A stretch of 64,000 bases of DNA. It comes from Candidatus Symbiopectobacterium endolongispinus. GTDB lineage: Bacteria > Pseudomonadota > Gammaproteobacteria > Enterobacterales > Enterobacteriaceae. Every line of letters starts with the position of its first letter. Position 1 is the stretch's first letter. The stretch spans positions 1 through 64,000 of the forward strand of contig NZ_JAFJYB010000006.1 of NCBI RefSeq assembly GCF_018777385.1, written 5' to 3'. Below the pieces are notes generated by a model, which ran no database searches, was not told where the DNA came from, and saw only the letters and a program-made list of their open reading frames with translations. Below, one piece after another: positions 31,528-42,453 of this stretch. The translations under genes and the position numbers were made by a program.

Positions 31528-32338
31528 GTTGCCTTTGGTATTTTTTACCGTGCTCACGCAGAGTGCGGTGGGGGCGTTTATCCTGCTGTTGGTGGCGGGG
31601 ATGCTAAAACAGGTGGAGGCGCGGCCGTTAGCGATTGGCCTGTTTGCTGCAATGTGTCTGTTTGGTCTGGCCCTGCCGATCGCGGGGCTGCATCTCGGGC
31701 AGCCACTGCGTGCCATGAACGTGCTGCTGCGCGCCTGGCACTCGCCGATGAGCAACGAAATCGTGCTTTCGTCGCTGTTTTGCGCGTTTGGCGGTCTCGG
31801 AGCGCTGGGGTTGCTGCTTAATCGCGGCGCACAACGCCTGTTCAGTGCGCTGACCTGGATCGTTGCCGTGGTGGGTGTGCTGTTCTTGTTGGCTATCCCG
31901 CGCATTTATCAGTTGCCGACCGTGACGACCTGGAACACCAACTACACGCTGTTTATGATGTTGCTGACGCCGATGATCGGTGGCGGTGCGCTGGCGGCGG
32001 TATTGGGGGCGCGCCGCATTGGACTGGCCGTTAGCGTATTGGTTACGCTGGCGAGCTTCTGCCTTCGTCCTGGCTACATGGCAACCTTGATGAGCGCAGA
32101 CAGTGCGCTGACCAGTGCACAGCTAGCCTGGTTTAGTGCGCAGGCTATCCTGCTCGCTGTGGGCATCGTGGGGGCGATGGTACATGTTCGTTATAAAACC
32201 GGACGCTCACTGTTGGTGGCCTGTGCGCTGGTAGTGATTGTCGCTGAGCTGGCGGGCCGTGTCGCGTTCTATAACCTGTGGACGTTGCCGATGTATGCCG
32301 TGCCGCCCTGTATGCTATTGCACAGGGCGGCATCCTAA
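31520..32338 (+). CDS. dmsC: DMSO reductase membrane anchor DmsC
   Basis: An eight-helix membrane subunit that oxidises menaquinol and passes electrons to DmsB. The 272 residues begin MHELPLVFFTVLTQSAVGAF, a good family start. Helices are spread evenly, and the conserved LHLGQPLRAMNVLLRAWHSP loop carries the quinol-site His. The start overlaps dmsB by 8 bases. It is intact, but its catalytic partner is broken. Confidence 0.9.
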   Translation: MHELPLVFFTVLTQSAVGAFILLLVAGMLKQVEARPLAIGLFAAMCLFGLALPIAGLHLGQPLRAMNVLLRAWHSPMSNEIVLSSLFCAFGGLGALGLLLNRGAQRLFSALTWIVAVVGVLFLLAIPRIYQLPTVTTWNTNYTLFMMLLTPMIGGGALAAVLGARRIGLAVSVLVTLASFCLRPGYMATLMSADSALTSAQLAWFSAQAILLAVGIVGAMVHVRYKTGRSLLVACALVVIVAELAGRVAFYNLWTLPMYAVPPCMLLHRAAS

Positions 32339-32350
32339 GGGGAGAGCCCG

Positions 32351-32960
32351 ATGTCATCTATTATAGCCGTGTTGCCACGTTTTTTGGGCGCACTCTTTTA
32401 CTATCCGCCGACACACCCCGATGTGCAGGCTATCGTGGCGAGTTTATCTGCGCTGCCTACGCTGTGTCCTTGGGCAGAACGCACCGAAATAAGCGCTGTG
32501 TCAGCACTGGCCAGTGCCTGACGCAGAAGCGTTTATATGGCAATACTCGGTACTGTTCGAAGGGCAGGGAGAGATGTTTGCGCCGCCCTGGGCGTCGGTC
32601 TATCTGGAAAACGACAATCTGCTAATGGGAGAAAGTACGGTACGCTATCATGCTTTCCTACACCAGCACGGACTGTCGTTTACCGGTGCGCAGCAGGAAC
32701 CGGAGGATCAGTTCGGATTGATGCTGCTGGCGCTCGCTGCGTTGTTGGAACAAGAGAAAGAGCAGGCTGCACACGCTGTTGGAAACGTATTTGCTGCCCT
32801 GGAGCGATCGCTATCTGGAACGCTTGCAGCAAAATCCCTACAGCCCGTTCTATGCCCAACTGGCCGCCGTGACCCGCTTACTACTACAGGGGATGCAGCG
32901 TCATTATGGGTTGCAGCCCGAAACACCACGGATGTTTTTCTGGTGGAAAAGGATGAGCGC
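32351..32960 (+). pseudogene. TorD/DmsD-type maturation chaperone, two frameshifts
   Basis: A cytoplasmic chaperone that would bind the Tat signal of DmsA and help cofactor loading. Three pieces in three frames make one family-like protein. The start is MSSIIAVLPRFLGALFYYPP, ending at TGA near 32520. The middle is PDAEAFIWQYSVLFEGQGEM with PWASVYLENDNLL, and the end is LLPWSDRYLERLQ with NPYSPFYAQLAAVT. Breaks lie near 32517 and 32768. The natural stop is no longer clear, and the end given is where homology fades. The piece overlaps the next gene's start. Confidence 0.75.
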
Positions 32961-33485
32961 TACTATCGCGGATATTTGTCTCATCGCTACGTCAGTCGGC
33001 GCGGGTTGTTCCGCGCCTTTCTTAATGCTTCGCACCAGCATGAGCCGCTATCCGATAACACTCAACCACGTGCGCCACTTCCTACCGGTGCGCTGCCTGC
33101 ACCACAGTTTTATCAACAGTGTGACCGTTGCCAACAGTGCGTTAATGCTTGCCCAATGGGGGTGCTGATCGTCAATGAAGAAGGTTATCCGCAGTTGGCT
33201 ATTGAATACGCCAGTTGCGATGGCTGTCAGTCATGCATCAAGCATTGCCCATCGGGAGCGCTATTGCCGCAGGCACACTTTGATAACGGATTACGTCCGG
33301 CGATCGGCACTCCCTGTATCAGTCAGCAACGCCATTGCCGCAGTTGCATCGATACTTGCCCGAGTCAGGCGCTTTCTCTCGGTGAGCGTGGCTTGCCTGA
33401 TGTAGACGGCGCGCGCTGTCATGGCTGTGGAGAATGCTTGATTCAGTGTGAAACTCAGGCAATTTCATTGACCCCATTGGCTTAA
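32943..33485 (+). CDS. NapF-like ferredoxin-type protein
   Basis: A cytoplasmic iron-sulphur protein with a SRRGLFRAF opening typical of NapF and three 4Fe-4S Cys groups: CDRCQQCVNACP, CDGCQSCIKHCP, then CRSCIDTCP and CHGCGECLIQCE. Length is about 180 residues from the GTG at 32943; a TTG at 32976 is an alternative start. NapF relatives help mature molybdoenzymes, and its place at the end of the dms operon suggests that role for DmsA. It is intact. Confidence 0.75.
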   Translation: MEKDERYYRGYLSHRYVSRRGLFRAFLNASHQHEPLSDNTQPRAPLPTGALPAPQFYQQCDRCQQCVNACPMGVLIVNEEGYPQLAIEYASCDGCQSCIKHCPSGALLPQAHFDNGLRPAIGTPCISQQRHCRSCIDTCPSQALSLGERGLPDVDGARCHGCGECLIQCETQAISLTPLA

Positions 33486-33882
33486 ATAACGCCTGAATAT
33501 CGACCCCGCCATACCGTCATTTGCACAGTTATAATGTGATTTTTATTTTTGAACGTCATGTTATTGTGACGCTAATGGCTATTATTGATTTTCAAATAAA
33601 ACATAAATGAATATATAAAATAAGAAGAGCCGATTGAACTTTTAATTGAATGGTTTAATTAAACGTATTTTAAACACAATTCCGATGAGGCGTGTTCAGG
33701 ATGTTAATCTGAGTTATTTTAATAATGCGTACCTGTATCATTATTTGTAATGGCTAAAAAACAGGACTCGACTATATTTATCAGCCAACTTTTTTCTTAT
33801 TTCCTTCTGCGAGGTAATAGAAAATAAGGCGGTGAAATCATGATGTTTTTTACGTTTGTTATTTTATCACCAGGATATTGCC
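33486..33882. other. AT-rich control region upstream of arnB
   Basis: About 400 very AT-rich bases before the arn operon. TTTAAT half-sites occur (near 33638 and 33651), but their spacing does not fit a PmrA box, so I do not call an operator. No gene is seen. Confidence 0.35.
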
Positions 33883-35022
33883 ATGCTTGATTTTTTACCT
33901 TTTTCTCGCCCTTCTTTGGGAGAGAAAGAGATTGCTGCCGTGAATACGGTCATGTTATCCGGGTGGATCACTTCAGGGCCAAAAAATCAGCAACTGGAAG
34001 CTGCTTTTTGTGCATTGACCGGCAACAAGTACGCCATTGCTGTCAGTTCCGCGACGGGCGGGATGCACGTAACCTTGATGGCGCTAGATATTTCCCCTGG
34101 CGATGAAGTTATTACCCCCTCGCTGACCTGGGTTTCAACCCTCAACATGGTTGTCTTGCTTGGCGCTGTGCCGGTGATGGTAGACGTCGATCGCGATACA
34201 TTGATGGTCACGCCGGAGGCCATTGCTGCGGCTATCACGCCCCGCACCCGCGCCATTATTCCCGTGCATTACGCCGGCGCACCCGCCGATATGGACGCGA
34301 TTCGCGCTGTCGGGCACCGTCACAGTATCCCCGTTATTGAAGATGCGGCACATGCCGTTGGGGCCGAGTATCGCGGAGCCCCTGTCGGAGCGAAAGGCAC
34401 TGCGATTTTCTCTTTTCACGCCATCAAAAATATGACCTGCGCCGAGGGCGGACTGGTGGTCACCGATGATGACCAGCTTGCCGAGCGTATCCGCAGCCTT
34501 AAATTTCACGGCCTTGGCGTGAATGCTTATGACAGACTTGCACAGGGACGTGCACCGCAGGCAGAAGTGATAACACCGGGGTACAAATACAATCTCAGTG
34601 ATATCCATGCCGCGATTGCGTTAGCGCAATTTGGCAAGCTGGCGAACGTTAACCAGCGGCGCCAGGAGATTGCGCAACGCTATTTATCGGCGCTTGCCGA
34701 TACGCCACTACTGCCATTACGTCAGCCTAAATGGCCCCATCACCACGCTTGGCACCTGTTTATTTTGCGTGTGGATGCTGAACGCTGCGGTATTTCACGC
34801 GATGCGTTAATGGCTGCACTGCAAGCGCGATGGATTGGCACCGGCCTGCATTTTCGCGCCGTCCATACCCAGAAATATTACCGTGAGCGTTTCCCCGCAC
34901 TTGAACTTCCTCATACGGAGTGGAACAGCGAACGCCTGTTATCCATTCCCATGTTTCCGGATATTACTTATGACGACACATCACGCGTTATCGATGCGCT
35001 GCGCGAACTTGCCTGCGGTTGA
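33883..35022 (+). CDS. arnB: UDP-L-Ara4O transaminase ArnB
   Basis: A PLP aminotransferase that makes UDP-4-amino-4-deoxy-L-arabinose for lipid A modification. The 379 residues match E. coli Arn[45 protein letters not shown], and the PLP lysine in [15 protein letters not shown]. The start at 33883 follows CAGGA. It is first in the arnBCADTEF operon, with arnC one base after its stop. No lesion is seen. Confidence 0.95.
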   Translation: MLDFLPFSRPSLGEKEIAAVNTVMLSGWITSGPKNQQLEAAFCALTGNKYAIAVSSATGGMHVTLMALDISPGDEVITPSLTWVSTLNMVVLLGAVPVMVDVDRDTLMVTPEAIAAAITPRTRAIIPVHYAGAPADMDAIRAVGHRHSIPVIEDAAHAVGAEYRGAPVGAKGTAIFSFHAIKNMTCAEGGLVVTDDDQLAERIRSLKFHGLGVNAYDRLAQGRAPQAEVITPGYKYNLSDIHAAIALAQFGKLANVNQRRQEIAQRYLSALADTPLLPLRQPKWPHHHAWHLFILRVDAERCGISRDALMAALQARWIGTGLHFRAVHTQKYYRERFPALELPHTEWNSERLLSIPMFPDITYDDTSRVIDALRELACG

Positions 35023-35023
35023 T

Positions 35024-36016
35024 ATGTTCACCTTTCCTTTGATAAAAAAAGTCTCCGTTGTCATCCCGGTATTCAACGAGCAAGAGAGCCTGCCCGCCCT
35101 GATTCAGCGCACGGTGGCTACCTGTGAGACGTTGAGTAAGGACTATGAGATTGTACTGGTTGATGATGGCAGCAATGACAACTCAGCGCGACTGATGGTG
35201 CAATCCAGCGAAATGCCAGATAGCCACGTGATAGCCGTATTGCTTAACCGGAATTACGGTCAGCATGCTGCGATCATGGCAGGATTTAGCCATGCCACGG
35301 GCGATTTAATTATTACGCTGGATGCCGATCTCCAGAATCCGCCGGAAGAGATCCCGCGTCTGGTGGCAAAAGCCGATGAAGGCTATGACGTGGTGGGCAC
35401 GGTGCGTCAAAACCGTCAGGATAGCCTATTTCGCAAAATGTCATCGCGCCTGATAAACCGTTTTATCCAGCGTACCACTGGCAAGGTCATGGGCGATTAT
35501 GGCTGTATGCTGCGCGCTTATCGGCGCCATATCGTCGATGCCATGTTGACCTGCCACGAACGCAGCACCTTTATCCCTATCCTTGCCAATATCTTCGCGC
35601 GTAAGGCTACGGAGATTCCTGTCGAGCACGCTGAACGCCTGCACGGTGATTCCAAGTACAGCGTGATCAGTTTGATCAGCCTGATGTATGACCTGGTGAC
35701 CTGCCTGACCACGACGCCTTTACGTCTGCTCAGCGTGATAGGTAGCGCCATCGCGCTCTTAGGATTCTTTCTGACCTTTGTGCTGGTGGTGTTGCGTCTG
35801 GTATTTGGTCCTGAATGGGCGGCCGAGGGTGTTTTCATGCTGTTTGCCTTTCTGTTCAGTTTTGTCGGCGCGCAGTTCGTGGGGATGGGGATACTCGGTG
35901 AATATATTGGCCGTATTTACAACGACGTGCGTGCTCGCCCTCGTTATTTTGTGCAACGCGTCGTTAAGGGTGAGACCCGCAAAGACGAGACTCACCAAGA
36001 GAGTAATGTGAAATGA
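35024..36016 (+). CDS. arnC: Undecaprenyl-phosphate Ara4FN transferase ArnC
   Basis: A family-2 glycosyltransferase with two C-terminal membrane helices that moves formylated L-Ara4N to undecaprenyl phosphate. The 330 residues show [20 protein letters not shown], the metal-binding [24 protein letters not shown] and [20 protein letters not shown], and the end [19 protein letters not shown]. Its TGA overlaps the arnA ATG (ATGA). It is intact, with a tail a few residues longer than E. coli. Confidence 0.94.
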   Translation: MFTFPLIKKVSVVIPVFNEQESLPALIQRTVATCETLSKDYEIVLVDDGSNDNSARLMVQSSEMPDSHVIAVLLNRNYGQHAAIMAGFSHATGDLIITLDADLQNPPEEIPRLVAKADEGYDVVGTVRQNRQDSLFRKMSSRLINRFIQRTTGKVMGDYGCMLRAYRRHIVDAMLTCHERSTFIPILANIFARKATEIPVEHAERLHGDSKYSVISLISLMYDLVTCLTTTPLRLLSVIGSAIALLGFFLTFVLVVLRLVFGPEWAAEGVFMLFAFLFSFVGAQFVGMGILGEYIGRIYNDVRARPRYFVQRVVKGETRKDETHQESNVK

Positions 36017-37830
36017 ATACCGTTGTTTTTGCTTACCATGATATGGGATGCGTTTGCATCAATGCCTTACTGGCCTCTGGCTATCGTATCAGTGCTATTT
36101 TCACCCATGCGGATACGCCCGGTGAAAATCCTTTTTTTTTGGCTCAGTGGCTCGTATTGCCGCCAGAACGGGTATTCCTGTCTATACACCGGAAGACGTG
36201 AACCACCCGCTGTGGCGTGAACGCATTCGCGCGCTCGCACCGCAGGCCATTTTTTCTTTCTATTACCGCCGCGTGCTGAGTGATGCGATTTTGCAGTGCG
36301 CACCCTTAGGGGCGTTTAACCTACATGGCTCGCTATTGCCGCAATACCGTGGCCGCGCACCGCTGAATTGGGTATTGGTTAACGGAGAGACGCAGACGGG
36401 CGTCACGCTGCATCGCATGACGTCAGAACCCGATGCGGGCCCGATTATCGCGCAACAGCGGGTCGATATCGCACCGGATGACGATGCCACTGGTTTGCAC
36501 CATAAACTGTGCGAATGTGCAGACAGTCTGTTACGCGATATCCTGCCAGTGATTAAATCAGGTAACTATCCGCAACAGGAGCAGGATCACGCACAGGCCA
36601 GCTATGCCACCCGGCGAACCCCTGAGGCAGGGCGGATGGACTGGTCGCGGCCCGCGCATGAATTGCACAACCTGGTGCGTGCAGTCACGGATCCGTGGCC
36701 GGGCGCGTTTTGTTATGCCGGTGCGACACGCTTGACGGTGTGGTCCTCGCGTTTGCGACAGGATTTCCCTTGCGCGCCGAGTGGAACAGTGTTGTCGGTT
36801 TCACCATTGGTGGTTGCCTGCGGCAGCGATGCGCTGGAGATTGTGACCGGTCAGAGTGACAATAGCGTGTTTATGGCGGGTGCACAACTGGCACAAACCG
36901 TAGGCATGGTGGAAGGGGCTAGGCTGAATGCCTGCTTGCCGTGCCAACCCAAGCGCGTGCGGGTGTTGATCCTTGGGGTAAACGGTTTTATCGGCAACCA
37001 CCTGACGGAACGGTTGCTACAAGATGAAAATTACGAAGTCTACGGCCTGGATATCGGTTCCGATGTGATTGCCCGTTTCCTGCTTAACCAGCGTTTTCAC
37101 TTTGTTGAAGGGGATATCACCATCCACTCGGAGTGGATTGAGTATCACATCAAGAAATGTGATATCATTCTACCGCTGGTTTCTATTGCCACGCCGATTG
37201 AATACACGTGTAATCCGCTGCGGGTGTTTGAGCTGGATTTCGAAGAGAACCTGAAAATCGTGCGTAGCTGCGTCAAACACCAGAAGCGCATCATCTTCCC
37301 TTCCACTTCTGAAGTGTACGGGATGTGCAGCGATAAGGTGTTCGATGAAGATCGTTCATCGCTGGTGGTTGGGCCTATTAACAAACAGCGTTGGATCTAT
37401 TCGGTATCAAAGCAACTGCTAGATCGGGTGATCTTGGCATACGGCGAGAAGCAGGGGCTGCGTTTTACGCTGTTCCGCCCTTTCAACTGGATGGGACCAC
37501 AGCTTGATAGCCTGGGCGCCGCCCGGATCGGCAGTTCGCGTGCCATTACGCAATTGATCCTGAATCTGGTGGAAGGATCGCCCATCAAGCTGATTGATGG
37601 CGGTGAACAGAAGCGCTGTTTTACCGATATCAACGACGGCATCGAGGCGTTATTCCGCATCATTGAAAATCGTGACAACGCCTGTGACGGGCGAATTATC
37701 AATATCGGTAACCCGAAAAACGAGGCCAGCATCCGCGAGCTCGCAGAGATGTTGCTCGAAAGTTTTGAGCGTCATCCGCTTCGGCACATGTATCCGCCGT
37801 TTGCTGGCATGTGCGTGGTGGAGAGTGGGT
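36013..37830 (+). pseudogene. arnA: Bifunctional Ara4N formyltransferase / UDP-GlcA decarboxylase, frameshifted and truncated
   Basis: ArnA oxidatively decarboxylates UDP-glucuronate (C-terminal domain) and formylates UDP-L-Ara4N (N-terminal domain). The frame breaks at a run of nine T (36132-36140): GENPFF is followed by [15 protein letters not shown] in another frame. After that the formyltransferase motifs ([18 protein letters not shown]) and the decarboxylase motifs ([37 protein letters not shown]) are good. The last 45 or so residues are missing: FAGMCVVES joins directly to arnD sequence. Slippage at T9 might rescue the first lesion but not the second. Confidence 0.92.
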
Positions 37831-38694
37831 ATGCCGCGCCTACTGGAGACGTTGGAGCAACATGGGATTCAGGCAAGCGTCTTTTTCAGCGTTGGGCCAG
37901 ATAATATGGGGCGTCACTTTTGGCGTCTGGTCAAACCGGCTTTTTTGTGGAAGATGCTGCGCTCCAAGGTGGTTTCGTTGTATGGCTGGGACATCCTGCT
38001 GGCGGGGACTGTCTGGCCAGGCCGTTTGATTGGGCGCGGTAATGCGGACGTCATGCGACAAACGGCGCGTACCCACGAGGTGGGGCTTCATGCCTGGGAT
38101 CACTTTGCCTGGCAAACCTGGGCGGGCATTTGGAACCCAGTACAGTTACATCGCCATATTGCGCTGGGCAAGACCGCACTGGAGGATCTGCTGGGCCAGG
38201 CCGTCACCTGCTCCGCCGTGGCTGGATGGCTGGCGGATCAGCGTGTCATTGAGGCTAAGCAGTGCTTTGGTTTCCGCTACAACAACGATTGTCGCGGCAG
38301 CACACCATTTCGGCCTCGTCTGGCAGATGGCACATTAGGTACCGTTCATATTCCGGTTTCACTGCCCACCTGGGATGAGGTTATCGGCTCCACCGTGCAA
38401 CCACAGCAGTTCAATCGCTATTTGCTCAACGCCATGCACAGCGCGCGAGGGACACCGGCGTATACCGTGCACGCTGAGGTGGAGGGCATCGCCTTCCAGC
38501 GGGAATTTTCGGCGTTGCTCTCCATGGCGCATCTTGAAGGACTTCAGTTTTGTCCTCTGGGGGCGTTGCTTCCTGAATTCGAGGCAGATTTGCCCGTTGG
38601 GCACGTTGTGCGCCACGCCATTGACGGGCGGGAAGGATGGTTAGGCTGTCAACAGTGGCTGAATAGCCAACACGATCAGGTCGGTCTGTCATGA
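37831..38694 (+). pseudogene. arnD: Deformylase ArnD, N terminus deleted
   Basis: A polysaccharide-deacetylase-fold enzyme that deformylates undecaprenyl-phosphate-Ara4FN. From [20 protein letters not shown] to the end ([12 protein letters not shown]) it matches E. coli ArnD. The first 18 or so residues, with the metal-binding RIDVDT motif and its catalytic Asp, are gone, lost in the same deletion that removed the arnA end. An ATG happens to sit at the junction, so a product could be made, but it should be inactive. TGA overlaps the arnT ATG. Confidence 0.87.
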
Positions 38695-40337
38695 AAGCAG
38701 TAACTTACACGCTCGCATTGGTCGCTTTGTGGGCACTCTACTACGTTATTCCTATTGAATACCGCTTGCTCTGGTAGCCGGATGAAACCCGCTATGCAGA
38801 AATCAGCCGTGGCTTGCTGGCCTCGGGGGATTGGGCGGTGCCGCGATTTTTAGGTATTCGCTACTTTGAAAAACCAATAGCGGGTTACTGGATCAACAAT
38901 CTCGGTCAATGGCTTTTTGGTCATTCCAACTTTGCGGTGCGTGCGGGAGCCATATTCTCCTCGTTGCTGACCGCCTGTCTGGTCGCGTGGCTCTCCTGGC
39001 GGATCTGGCGGGACAAACGTACTGCGCTGCTGGCGGCGGTAATCTACCTTTCCTGCTTGCTGGTCTACGGTGTCGGGACTTACGCTGTGCTCGATCTTAT
39101 GCTCGCGCTGTGGCTCTCGCTCGCCATGTGCAGTTTCTGGTATGCCGCTGAATCCGAGTCCGTGGGCAAAAAGGCCATTGGGTATCTGGTGCTGGGGATG
39201 GCTTGCGGCATGGGGGTGATGGCCAAAGGCTTTTTGGCGCTGGCGGTACCTGTTATTAGCGTGCTGCCGTGGGTGGCAGAAAAGAAACAGTGGAAATCGC
39301 TGTTGATGTATGGGCCGTTGGCCGTGTTAAGTGCGGCGGCGGTGACATTGCCTTGGGCGCTAACCATAGCAGAGCGTGAACCAACGTTATGGCACTACTT
39401 TTTTTGGGTAGAGCATATCCAGCGTTTTGCGGAGGAAGGCGCACAGCACCGGGCACCGTTTTGGTATTACCTGCCGCTGTTTCTGCTGGGCGCGTTACCC
39501 TGGCTGGGGTTCCTACCCGTAGCGTTGCGCCAGGGGTGGTGAGACAGGAAAACGAACAGCTGTCTGATCTATTTGCTGGGTTGGACTCTCATGCCGCTGC
39601 TGTTTTTCAGCCTCGCGAAAGGAAAATTACTGACTTATATATTGCCCTGTTAAGCGTTGCTGGCTCATCATGTGCTGGGTGCTGCCCGCGAGGGTGCCAA
39701 GGCGCTGCGCGCCAACGCACTTATCAATATGCTGTTTGGTGTTATAGGGCTGCTGGCTGTGGTGCTGGTTTTGGCACCTCATCGGTTTGCGAGCTATCCG
39801 CTCTACACACCGCAGGAATATGGCAAGATGCTGGCGGCAGCGGTGATATTTCTCTCCTGGGCGTTGATCGGGAGACTGTCGCTTGTGCAACCGCGTAATC
39901 GCTGGGCCTGCGCGGCGCTGTGCCCGCTGGCATTGGCGCTGCTGGTGGGCGCTGCCATTCCCGATCGTGTAGAGAATGCCAAACAGCCGCAGGCGATGAT
40001 TGAGCCGGCTCATGCGCAACTGCAAGCGAGCCACTATGTGCTGTCCAACAGCGTAGGGGTTGCCTCGGCTATTGCCTGGGAGTTGCAGCGCGACGATATT
40101 TTTCTCTATAGCCGTCGCGGTGAGCTGGCCTGGGGGTTGGCGTTTGAGGACAGCGCAGAACGGTTTGTTTCTGAGGACGCCTTCCCTGGCTGGCTCGCGG
40201 CTCACCGTCAACAAGGCAATATTACGCTGATGCTACTGCTGGAAGATGACGACAGGACGACGATACATGCGTTGCCAACGCCGGACTGTGTCTATCAGCA
40301 AGGACGCTTTGCCGTTGTCGAGTATCACGCGCAGTGA
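38691..40337 (+). pseudogene. arnT: Lipid A aminoarabinose transferase ArnT with three in-frame stops
   Basis: A polytopic glycosyltransferase (GT83) that moves L-Ara4N onto lipid A. One continuous frame matches the family, with TAG at 38775-38777 (in [19 protein letters not shown], where the family has Gln), TGA at about 39540 (after LRQGW) and TAA at about 39652 (after LTYILPC, near a small deletion). Periplasmic-loop 1 residues ([16 protein letters not shown]) and the C-terminal domain (AIPDRVENAKQP, SNSVGVASAIAWELQRDDI) are still readable. Three stops without frame changes show true decay. Confidence 0.92.
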
Positions 40338-40655
40338 GTGCATGGTTGGGTTTTGCTGGTCAGCATGCTGAGCTACATGGGGCAGATGTGCCAAAAACAA
40401 GCAGCTGGCGCGGTTCATCCTGCCTATGCAGCGCGATGGCTGAGAGTTGCTCTGCTGCTGGCGCTTGCGTTATTGCTGTGGCTGGTCGTACTGCAACAGC
40501 TTCCTGTTGGCATTGCCTATCCGATGTTGAGTCTGAATCTGGTTTGGATCACGCTGGCCGCACGTTGGATTTGGCAGGAGCCTATTGGTTGGCGGCATAG
40601 CCTCGGCATTCTGTTTATCATCTCGGGCGTCGTTTTGCTCGGTGTTACGGCTTAA
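40338..40655 (+). CDS. arnE: Ara4N-undecaprenyl flippase subunit ArnE
   Basis: A small EmrE-like protein of four helices that with ArnF flips undecaprenyl-phosphate-L-Ara4N. The 105 residues have the family's GQMCQKQAAG and VGIAYPMLSLNLVWITLAA. It starts with GTG directly after the arnT stop. It is intact, although the pathway before it is broken. Confidence 0.87.
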   Translation: MHGWVLLVSMLSYMGQMCQKQAAGAVHPAYAARWLRVALLLALALLLWLVVLQQLPVGIAYPMLSLNLVWITLAARWIWQEPIGWRHSLGILFIISGVVLLGVTA

Positions 40656-40670
40656 CGTGGAGGCGACAGC

Positions 40671-41060
40671 ATGGGATATCTAGCGGCGTGCCTCAGCGTC
40701 ATGTTGGTCAGCATCGCGCAGTTGGCGATTAAATACGCCCTGTCCAGATTGCCACCGGTATGGTCGATACGCATGCTGTGGGATGGCGCAGCGTGCCAGT
40801 GGCTGCTGCTTACCGCTGAGCTGGGGTGTTACGTGCTGTCGCTAATTGTCTGGCAATTCGCGTTACAGCGTCTGGCGCTGGGCAAAGCCTACGCATTTTT
40901 GAGCCTAAGCTATGTGCTGGTGTGGCTTGGTTCGATTCTCTTACCCGACTATTCAGAGCATTTTTCATGGCTGGCGTGCATCGGCGTGTTCGCCATTATG
41001 GTGGGTGTATTGTTGGTCTGCTGGCCGGAACGTGAAGAGAAAACCTCTACCTCGTCATAG
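40671..41060 (+). CDS. arnF: Ara4N-undecaprenyl flippase subunit ArnF
   Basis: The partner of ArnE: 129 residues, four helices, with SIAQLAIKYALSRLPP, LALGKAYAFLSLSYVLVWLG and LLPDYSEHFSW as in the family. It is the last gene of arnBCADTEF, 15 bases after arnE with GTGGAGG just upstream. It is intact. Confidence 0.87.
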   Translation: MGYLAACLSVMLVSIAQLAIKYALSRLPPVWSIRMLWDGAACQWLLLTAELGCYVLSLIVWQFALQRLALGKAYAFLSLSYVLVWLGSILLPDYSEHFSWLACIGVFAIMVGVLLVCWPEREEKTSTSS

Positions 41061-41278
41061 CGCAAGAGTCGATCGGGCTCAAACAAAACAAACATTTTCA
41101 GGTGTAATTTCTTGTCATTCTTATCGCAATAGCACCGTGTGAGATAGGTCATAGCATCCATACCGTAGATCGTAAATAATACAAAACCGTTATAAATAGG
41201 AACTGAAGGTATATTCCTACGGCGGCGGAGGGGTGAAAACGGATTCTCAGAAACGGTGTCTGACTGACAGAAAAGAGC

Positions 41279-42437
41279 ATGATGAACAACAAATACCCAT
41301 TGCAAGAAATCCTTGACGTTGACCGGCTGCAAACGTTGCAGGATAACTTCAGCAAATCCATGATGATTGCATTGGTGGTTGTTGATGAAAAAGGCGTCCC
41401 GGTTACCAAACCCAGAGGGTTTTCTGATTTTTGCGCCCGTTCGCGGCGTAATCCTGCATTAGCGCAACATTGCTACGATTGTGATTATGCCGGAGGAAGG
41501 GCTGCCATGGCGGCTTGCCGCCCGGTGGTGTATCGCTGCTACTGCGGGTTCGTTGAGTTCGCGGTGCCCATCATGATAGATAACCACTATCTCGGCGCGT
41601 TTATCTCCGGTCAGGTCAAAGTCGAAACCTCAAAAGAGACCGAGATTCCCTACATTCTGGCGGAAAATGGTGTGTGGGAAGAGAACCCCATGCTGGTGAA
41701 TCTGCATGAAAACACTAAACGCATGCCCTATGAGCGTTTTGAATCGACTGCCTATACGCTGCTGCATGTCGCATCCTATCTGGTGGAACAGGCTTACGCC
41801 AACAACATCCAGCGCGAGTTGCATCAAAAAGATCTGGCGCTGACCAATGAATTGCGCAAACGCGTGGACATCGAGCGCTCTCTGCATGAGGCGGAGTTTA
41901 AAGCGCTTTCCTATCAGATAAACCCCCATTTCCTGTTTAATGTACTCAATACTATCGGCCGTTTGGCCTTTTTGGAGAACACCCAGCGCACCGAAAACAT
42001 GGTATTACGTCAACAGCTACATGTCGATTCAAAAAGTCCGCATGAGCGATCGTTTTGATTATATGTTCAGCATTCCGGATAAATATCTGGATGTGATTTG
42101 TCCTTTCCTCATTTTGCAGCCGCTGGTGGAGAACTTCTTTAACTACGTGGTTGAGCCGCGAGAAATAAAAAGTCACATTCACATTAAAGCCACCGACGAT
42201 AGCCGCGATGTGATTATTGAAGTGACGGATAATGGCGACGGTATTTCGCCACAGGATATCGAGCATATTCTTTCCGGTAATGAGAATCGCCAAAAAGGCG
42301 GCATCGGTATCAACAACATTCAAAATCGACTTCAGTTGCTGTTCGGCGAGCGTTATGGGCTGGAGATTGCCAGTCCCCACAAACCGAAACAGGGAACCTC
42401 TATCAAACCGCGTTTCCCGATGCAGGAAGTCCATTAA
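41279..42437 (+). pseudogene. PocR-domain sensor histidine kinase, deleted
   Basis: A sensor of the LytS-like class found beside glycyl-radical microcompartment loci. The N-terminal PocR ligand-binding domain is clear ([20 protein letters not shown], Cys-rich [14 protein letters not shown] and [23 protein letters not shown]). It is followed by a coiled linker and the His box [20 protein letters not shown]. At about 42005 roughly 30 residues are missing and the frame changes. The rest of the ATPase domain (LQPLVENFFNYVVEP, VTDNGDGISPQD, GGIGINNIQNRL) is in the new frame. Its partner regulator follows at once. Confidence 0.87.
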
Positions 42438-42453
42438 TCCGGGGAGAAACACA

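Noticed and set aside
33630..33660. Possible PmrA box before arnB
   Set aside because: The two TTTAAT half-sites start 13 bases apart, not the 11 expected, and other AT-rich matches are as good by chance.
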